The notes below the pieces were generated by a model. The model made no database searches. It saw only the letters and a program-made list of their open reading frames with translations, and had not been told where the DNA came from. The position numbers and the translations under genes were made by a program. Positions 9,798 through 14,696 of a DNA stretch of 14,696 nucleotides are shown one piece after another (within the stretch, counting starts at the first letter, position 1; every line of letters begins with the position of its first letter). The stretch comes from Pigoraptor vietnamica (taxonomy: Eukaryota > Opisthokonta > Filasterea): NCBI GenBank assembly GCA_943704525.1, contig CALSCQ010001090.1, positions 1 to 14,696 on the forward strand, read 5' to 3'.

Positions 9798-10227
9798 TCA
9801 CGTGGGCATCGTCGCGTCCGGTTGAAGCCCAGCGGCACACAGAGCGGTTCGTTGTAACGAGCGCACAGCTTCGGTCGTCCGCAACAGTCGTTCCAAGCTG
9901 TCGAAGTCACCGCCAGTGAAGTCTCGCTGGCGAGTTGGACGCATATTCTTCTCCGCCCGCGCTGTGGGTTGCACAAAGCTGTAAGAGACAAGGGAGCTAG
10001 AGTAAGCCAGGCCAAACTCTATCTTTGCACGTGGGCAGAGCAAAGCAAATCCGCACCGAACACTTACCAAGGATAAAAGACTCTTGCGTTACGAAGTAGG
10101 CGAATACTTTGCCGCTATGGTCCCCAGGCCTCACACCGACAGCGTCCGAGGAAGCCCGAGACCCCAACCCAGCGCTTGCGCTTGCCGAAACGCTGAAGCA
10201 GGTAGAAAAGACGCAGGATGTGAGCAT
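9798..10227 (-). CDS. Possible small spliced hypothetical gene, exon model uncertain
   Basis: Best single model: exon 9798-9961 joined to exon 10068-10227, giving 107 residues. The donor G|GTAAGT at 10067 is excellent. The acceptor used here (9962) preserves an ordered-looking tail, GGDFDSLERLLR onward. A stronger acceptor, TTGTCTCTTACAG at 9979, would instead open another frame ending at 9602. The first exon includes HSGKVFAYFVTQESFIL. A second acceptor-like site, TTTTCTACCTGCTTCAG at 10193, just after the proposed ATG, and a donor-like GTGAGT at 10338 suggest a further upstream (perhaps untranslated) exon. Splice signals place a gene on this strand, but I do not recognise the product and the coding frame is not settled. 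Confidence 0.3.
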
Positions 10228-10310
10228 CGAAGTGAAAATAGATCAGCCACGCATTCCATTCAGCGCAACAACAGGAAGCAATGTTACTTGCGAGAAGAAG
10301 AACAAACCAT

Positions 10311-10330
10311 ACACCCACACCCACACCCAC
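10311..10330 (-). repeat. Second CCCACA tract, G-rich on the minus strand
   Basis: About three units of CCCACA lie immediately downstream, in minus-strand sense, of a donor-like GTGAGT at 10338. The placement resembles the tract just inside BRR2 intron 1, which supports an intron between 10338 and about 10193 belonging to the uncertain gene. It falls in the 184-bp gap 10228-10411, where nothing else was found. Confidence 0.5.
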
Positions 10331-10411
10331 CCACTCACACTGGCGGACTCAGCGACTGCCACGCGGCAGGACTTCGGGTAAGTTTGCCTCGCGAAGGCAA
10401 AATCACATGTC

Positions 10412-10934
10412 TCAGAGAATGCCGCATTCGGACGGGCGTTCGGAGGGGACCAGGCGGCCAATTTCGTACGCGCGCCAAAGGCCCTGTGCCCGCGACGAGT
10501 GGAAATCAAAATCCACCGTCGCGTCCTCTCCCCCGTGTCGCAGAATAGACTCCTCGCCCGCCGGATGAATCTGCAAACACATGAGGGCATACATAGCGTG
10601 AGTAAATGGTCGCAAGCCATCGAAGCCTGATAGAGCGCAGGCGAATCACCTTGAGAAACTCGGTCACGTCGTAGACACGGGCGCCCACAATGAGCCAGCA
10701 CGACTCGCGCGTTGCATGTTGCCGCACTTCCGCGCGCGTGAAAAGACGCTCCGGCGCACGCGCAAAAACACTGGCTATGGTGCCGAGCGAGGACCGCCGA
10801 CTGCCGCTGCTGCCGCTCCCCACGCTGCCGCGGTAAGACCCCGCCGGCGACTGTGCGTGTTCGTGAGGGCGCAGCGGCACAGGCGCCAGCGGGCCCTGGG
10901 CAGCCGGGACCGCGTCGACGAGACTGCCAACCAT
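10412..10934 (-). CDS. Cytochrome b5-domain protein with a C-terminal CaaX-like box
   Basis: Two exons, 10650-10934 and 10412-10570, flank a 79-bp GT-AG intron (10571-10649), phase 0; 147 residues. The heme domain spans about 62-140: LFTRAEVRQHATRESCWLIV, VYDVTEFL, then the first heme histidine H97 in HPAGEES and the second, H119, in DFHSS. Their spacing is 22, shorter than about 24 in classical b5, with two residues missing before the second histidine. Residues 30-56 are Ser/Gly/Arg-rich. There is no C-terminal membrane anchor; the protein ends CGIL, which fits a CaaX box of the geranylgeranyl type (final Leu). Such domains pass electrons to desaturases, hydroxylases and similar enzymes; the partner is unknown. 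It is divergent from the DENN gene. The start is uncertain: an exon at 10938-11035 with an intron 10825-10937 would give another in-frame N-terminus. Confidence 0.85.
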
Positions 10935-11035
10935 TACCGCCTCTTGCGAATGTGGTGCTCGGAAGGAACCGGCATTTTTGAAGTCGCCTCGTGCCAGGCA
11001 GACTCATCATCCATACTCATATTTGAATGGCCCAT
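10934..11035 (-). other. 33-codon upstream ORF overlapping the cytochrome b5 start codon
   Basis: ATG at 11035 opens 33 codons (MGHSNMSMDDES onward, ending RKRR) and stops at TAA 10934-10936. That stop overlaps the proposed b5 ATG as TAATG. Two explanations are open: a uORF with termination-reinitiation, or a true first coding exon ending at 10938 with donor GTAATG and acceptor GGCAG at 10825, which keeps frame into the b5 domain. Confidence 0.45.
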
Positions 11036-11105
11036 AATATCTACTTAATTATACATTACCTTCAATAATATAAATATCTTGTAAGCAGAATAATTACCGA
11101 GTTAT

Positions 11106-11115
11106 ATCACGTGAT
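11106..11115. promoter_or_regulatory. Palindromic E-box ATCACGTGAT
   Basis: A perfect 10-bp palindrome with a CACGTG core, the classical target of bHLH factors (Cbf1, USF and TFE families). About 110 bp upstream of the DENN ATG. Binding is inferred from the core only. Confidence 0.6.
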
Positions 11116-11118
11116 TAT

Positions 11119-11136
11119 GTAACAATACGTTGTTAC
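11119..11136. promoter_or_regulatory. 18-bp inverted repeat, operator-like
   Basis: Arms GTAACAA and TTGTTAC are perfect inverted copies around TACG, three bases from the E-box palindrome. I do not recognise the binding family; a dimeric transcription factor is the natural inference. Confidence 0.55.
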
Positions 11137-11224
11137 GAAAAGTGACGCCATTGTGACGTTGCCGCAGCAGTGCAGAGAAGGTAGAAAGCGCAATCCAAGT
11201 CAATACCTTCGCAAGCGCACCGAC

Positions 11225-14200
11225 ATGCACGAGTTTGAGTTCACGGTGGCGCCCGCAGAGGGCGGTGGTGGCGCTGAAGTGCCCCCGCCGCTGCTCACGG
11301 GCCCCATACTCCCGCCGACAGTCGCACTCCTGCGAGGTCTCGGCATCTCGGGTGTAGTGGGCGGCGCAGGGACCAGCGGTCGGCTGAGCGCGTCTAGCGT
11401 GTTGGCGTCGTCTGCAGGATCTCTCGTGAAGGCTTGTCCGCTCGTGTCGTTCTTTGCCGTTGTGGGACTTGGGGAGGGGGCACACGACCTCGAGCCGTGT
11501 GAGTCTGCCGCTGACGGCGACGACGAGCCGCCACCGCTGCTGGCGGCGTACGAGGCGCGCGAGCTACAGAGGTTTCCGCCGCTGGACCCCACCGCCGAAG
11601 ATGTCATCGATGGGCCGAGCCTGTGCCAGTTCTGCTTTCCGGCGGGCGTGAGGTGGGTGGCGTGACCCTCTCCTATGCCCTTGCTCGTGTATGTTCTCCA
11701 TGAGAGTAAAGCTGGATGCCACACAGGTTACGCAAGGAAGGGACAAACCTCAGCCCTGTCTCGCACGCATTCGTTATGACGCAGCAGAATGGGGTGGGTG
11801 GCCACGTTGCGATTGTCAATTTTTGTAGCACTTTGTAAGCAGCTTTCCAAACAACTGGCGCTGACTTGTTTCTCTGACAATGGAACGTGACAGGACCGCC
11901 TCTACGGCTCGTGTCTTATATTCTTCGAGCCGATCGCCGATGGGGAAATGCTGGGCGCTCTTTCCCTCCTCGAAGACATGTACAGGATAACGCACGCCGA
12001 CCAGGGCCTGCTGCCGGGGCACCTCTCGGTGAAGGCGGGCCGCGTGTTCGCCCCGAAGTGCCTGTGCATCATGTCGCGTCACGGCTTCTTCAGCGCCTTT
12101 GACACGTACCTGCGGCAGCTGCACGGCGTGGGCGTGCGGCGTGGCGCTCCCGTGGACCCCGAGCGGCCCATTCCCTCCCCGGAGACGTGCCTCCGCAATC
12201 TGCTCAACGACGTGCCAACGCCGCGGCGCGGTAACGCCCTCCGATTCTTCTGCCCAACGCCTGACGGGGCCGCCATCGCCTTGACCGTCGGGCGCCCGTC
12301 CATGCGCGACCTTCCGCACCTGGACCACGCCTTTCTCGACCTCTTTGACCTGCTGGACCTGGACAACGTGCTTATTCTGTTCCGCTGTTTGCTGGCCGAG
12401 CGGCGAATCGTCCTGCTCACGAGTCGCCCGGAGCGCCTCGTCCCCACCGCCGAGTGTCTGCTGGCCATGATGTACCCGTTTTGCTGGTGCTACGTCTACG
12501 CGCCCGTCCTGCCGCGGTCCCTGCTCCACGTGCTCGACTCGCCCGTGCCGTATGTCGTCGGCATTTGCACGGACGAATCTCCGCGCGCACCGTCGCAGGC
12601 ACCGCAGCAGCAGCCGGCGCCGCCGCCACAGCCGCCCAACCCGCACCTTTTGCGACTCGAGCGACAAGCCAGCCGCCCCTCGCTGACTTCCTCTCCCTCG
12701 CTCCCCCGCGAGCCTGCACGCCACCGGGGCTCCATTTTTGAGGACGGGTCGTACCACGATGGCTTGGGCGCGAGCATCACAATGGCGGGAGGGCACAAGT
12801 TCCAGTTTCCGCCGGACGCCGTGCTGGTGGACCTCGACCGCAACAACATCCGGGTGTCCGAGTCCATCCCGCGGCTCCCCGGCGCCGAATTCCGGCTCCT
12901 CGTCGAGCAGCTCTCGGAGTGCCTCGTCAAAGCGCGCACATCGCGGCCGCGCCCCGACAGCGCTCCGGATTGGCCGAACCGCGCATTCCGCGCCGCCTTC
13001 CTCCGTTTCTTTCTCAACGTGTTCCGGGGCTACGCAGCCTACGTCGCGACGGGCCGCCACGACACGACCTCGTCTTTTGTGCCCGTCTCCGGCGACGAGG
13101 ACGACGCCCCCGCGCGCCCACCACCCGCCGCTCCCACCGCGACGCGCACGAGCAGCCTCGAAGTGGTGCGCATGAACAGCGCTGAACGGGGCACCCGCGG
13201 ACGCCCGGGAGCAGTCAGCCCCCTTCCCGGCCGGCGGCGTCCTGCGAGCCCGGCGCCCCGTCCCGCGAGCCCGGCGCCGTCGGAGAGCACGGACTGTCTT
13301 GCAGGGGCCTTCGACTCGCTTGCATTTGTGTGCGACCAGCCCGAGGCGAACCGACCGTTCCTCACGTCGTTTCTTGCGACGCAGACGTTTGCAAACTTTA
13401 TCGGCGAGAAGACGCACGCGCTGGAGGGCGAGCCCCAGCAAGCCGTGCAGTATTTTGACGCGATAGTGGCAGGACGCGTCGAGTTTTGCGCCGACGGCCT
13501 CACTGGCGCCACTGTCTTTGGTGAGAGCAACACGTTCGTCTGCCCTGCGCCCGCCGCGGAGCCTGGCAGCCGGGAGGCGTCGGCCGGTGACGAGGATGAG
13601 AACGGCGACTGGCCGCGATGGCCGCACCTCGACCGCGAGCGCATTGCTGCATCTGCGGATTACGGCAGCGTTCGCGACGGGGACCCTGCGGTGCAGAAGT
13701 TCCTCTCTGTGGACTCGTCGCCGGGCCTTGCGGTCCAAATGCGATGGAACAGCTGGAACAACATTGCCCAGGAGAGCCTCGAACGGGCGAGCATACCCGC
13801 GGACGCGCTTGGGGCGAATCTCACGCACGCAACGCGCGACGCGCTCCTCTCCTCACTCGCGTCCGTGGTGAAGGGACTGGTCACATGCGCAAGCAAGGCT
13901 AGCGACCCCCTCGGTTCGTCGAACGGGTCGCTTTCGTCCGCACTGTCCGCCGCGCGCGCCTCGAGTGCAGACGAGCCCGCGGACGGCGCCGCGCTGCCTA
14001 TGCAGAGTGACGTGCTTGTTGCGCGGCTCTGCCTCGTGATGGAGCGCATATGGTCGCACGGGACGCGCGCGCCAAGTGCGGGATCTGCGTCGGATTTCTG
14101 GCAGTTTTTGAATGCTGTGCCCGACCCCATGTCGCAGTTGTCGGCGGAGGAAATGGACCCCAGGCGGCTGCGGGCGGTGTGCGCGAAGGAGGATGTGTGG

Positions 14201-14482
14201 GTGATATCACGGCACCCTGCGCTCAAGACGGACCTCGGACGCGGCCGTGCGTGGGTGCGACTCGCGCTGGAGAAGCGGCGGCTGTCGGACCACTTGGGTG
14301 CGATGCTGGAGGGCAACGGGGCGCTGATTGAGGCGCGCTTCACACGCGACGCCTTCCTGCGCTCCCGCGAGATGGTGGAGGCGATGCTGCTGCACCTGTC
14401 TGTGCTCGACGGCCTTGGCCTCACCCTCTTTAGCGAGAACTACGTCGCCGAACCGGACATTGACTCGGACATGGAGTTCTGA
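11225..14482 (+). CDS. DENN-domain Rab regulator with C-terminal RUN domain (DENND5-like)
   Basis: Exons 11225-11652, 11727-11793 and 11894-14482; 1027 residues. The small second exon (22 codons) restores the uDENN stretch FCFPAGVR...SHAFVMTQQNG joined to DRLYGSCLIFFEPI. uDENN spans about 70-180; the central DENN module about 200-395 includes HLDHAFLDLFDLLDLDNVLILF, LLAERRIVLLTS and MMYPFCW; dDENN segments are FLRFFLNVFRGYAAYV (about 534-549) and RPFLTSFLATQTFANFI (about 652-668). Proline/serine-rich linkers separate them, including PASPAP repeats. Residues about 805-1010 match a RUN domain, with LCLVMERIWSHG, DFWQFL and GRGRAWVRLALEKRRLS. DENN modules are guanine-exchange factors for Rabs, and RUN domains bind Rab/Rap-type GTPases, so the protein likely acts on trafficking membranes. 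DENN followed by RUN recalls DENND5/Rab6IP1, without its PLAT and second RUN. The ATG has G at -3; no earlier in-frame ATG. Confidence 0.93.
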
Positions 14483-14575
14483 TCGCAGTACAAAAAGTAA
14501 AAGTAACGACTAAGGAACAAAACAACACACACACATACACAAACGCACACAACACCTTGACGGGCCATCCCCCAA
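14483..14575. repeat. DENN-RUN 3' flank with CA-rich tract
   Basis: After the stop, an A-rich stretch (ACAAAAAGTAAAAG) is followed by an interrupted CA-rich run at about 14524-14552. No AATAAA signal is seen. This is the 3' UTR of the DENN-RUN gene and the upstream flank of the next gene. Confidence 0.55.
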
Positions 14576-14583
14576 ATGGGGAT
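14567..14583. other. Stem-loop over an in-frame ATG of the right-edge gene
   Basis: ATCCCC (14567-14572) pairs with GGGGAT (14578-14583) around a 5-nt loop, and the ATG at 14576 straddles the loop and the start of the second arm. This could disfavour that ATG in favour of the one at 14603, or be coincidental. Confidence 0.4.
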
Positions 14584-14602
14584 CAGGGGTACTAACCGGG
14601 GT

Positions 14603-14696
14603 ATGCAACTCTCGATTCCTGATTTACTGCGGTCGACAGGATATGTGGCCCCGGATGAGACGACAGCATGGGACAAATATGCGAGCTCCTCAATTT
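14603..14696 (+). CDS. 5' end of an unidentified plus-strand gene, cut by the window edge
   Basis: ATG at 14603 opens a frame beginning MQLSIPDLLRSTGYVAPDET and continuing through AWDKYASSSI to the end of the window, 31 codons without a stop. A second in-frame ATG at 14576 would add nine residues; the upstream stop in this frame is at 14558-14560. The composition (mixed hydrophobic, acidic, aromatic) looks like real protein rather than an antisense shadow, and no strong opposing gene exists here. G lies at -3 of the 14603 ATG. It is co-oriented with DENN-RUN, about 120 bp downstream of its stop. The product is not recognisable. Confidence 0.45.
   Translation, partial: MQLSIPDLLRSTGYVAPDETTAWDKYASSSI

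Larger units (their letters stand above)
11036..11224. promoter_or_regulatory. AT-rich divergent promoter between cytochrome b5 and DENN-RUN genes
   Basis: An AT-rich island (about 11030-11135) interrupts GC-rich DNA between two divergently transcribed genes. It carries TATAAATA at 11069-11076, the perfect palindrome ATCACGTGAT at 11106-11115, an 18-bp inverted repeat at 11119-11136, and two TGACG half-sites at 11143-11147 and 11154-11158. The symmetric sites could act in both directions. Confidence 0.6.

Noticed and set aside
10084-10548. Plus-strand 154-codon frame
   Set aside because: No ATG at its start, runs antisense into the cytochrome b5 exon, and includes the CCCACA tract; splice signals favour the minus strand.
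11816-13828. Minus-strand open frame of about 670 codons
   Set aside because: Antisense shadow of the DENN-RUN exon with the same Arg-rich composition and no conserved motif.
14560-14660. tRNA-like or small RNA gene
   Set aside because: No B-box GGTTCGANTCC-type sequence and no cloverleaf could be drawn. No tRNA or rRNA was recognised elsewhere in the window.

Overview
The window is nuclear DNA of a GC-rich eukaryote. Every recognisable gene is a eukaryotic family (spliceosomal BRR2, elongation factor IWS1, a DENN/RUN Rab regulator, a cytochrome b5) interrupted by short GT-AG introns of about 74 to 240 bp. Donors are mostly GTGCGT, GTGGGT or GTGAGT. There is no sign of an organelle, bacterium, virus or mobile element. 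The lineage cannot be fixed from the sequence: a GC-rich protist or a compact-genome alga or fungus-like organism all fit, and I do not name a genus. Layout, left to right: the 3'-truncated minus-strand IWS1 gene (69-1368; its next intron runs off the left edge); a 168-bp gap; the minus-strand BRR2 gene (1537-9232, eight exons, about 2159 residues); an upstream region of about 565 bp without a convincing gene; a poorly resolved small spliced minus-strand gene (about 9798-10227); a two-exon minus-strand cytochrome b5-domain gene (10412-10934) that appears to end in a prenylation box; an AT-rich divergent promoter (about 11036-11224) with two adjacent palindromes; the plus-strand three-exon DENN-RUN gene (11225-14482, 1027 residues); and, at the right edge, the first 31-40 codons of another plus-strand gene. 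IWS1 and BRR2 are nuclear RNA-production genes (elongation and splicing) in tight head-to-tail order. Cytochrome b5 and DENN-RUN share a divergent promoter and are both plausibly membrane-surface proteins, but no functional link is shown. The intron-exon models of IWS1, BRR2 and DENN-RUN rest on reading-phase agreement at every junction and on the continuity of conserved family motifs across junctions. I found no clear new multi-gene system. The most notable points are the possible prenylated cytochrome b5, the palindrome pair in the divergent promoter, an intact-looking motif VI in the normally degenerate second BRR2 cassette, the compact DENN-RUN architecture, the conserved IWS1 docking motif, and introns that appear to have grown by tandem duplication.
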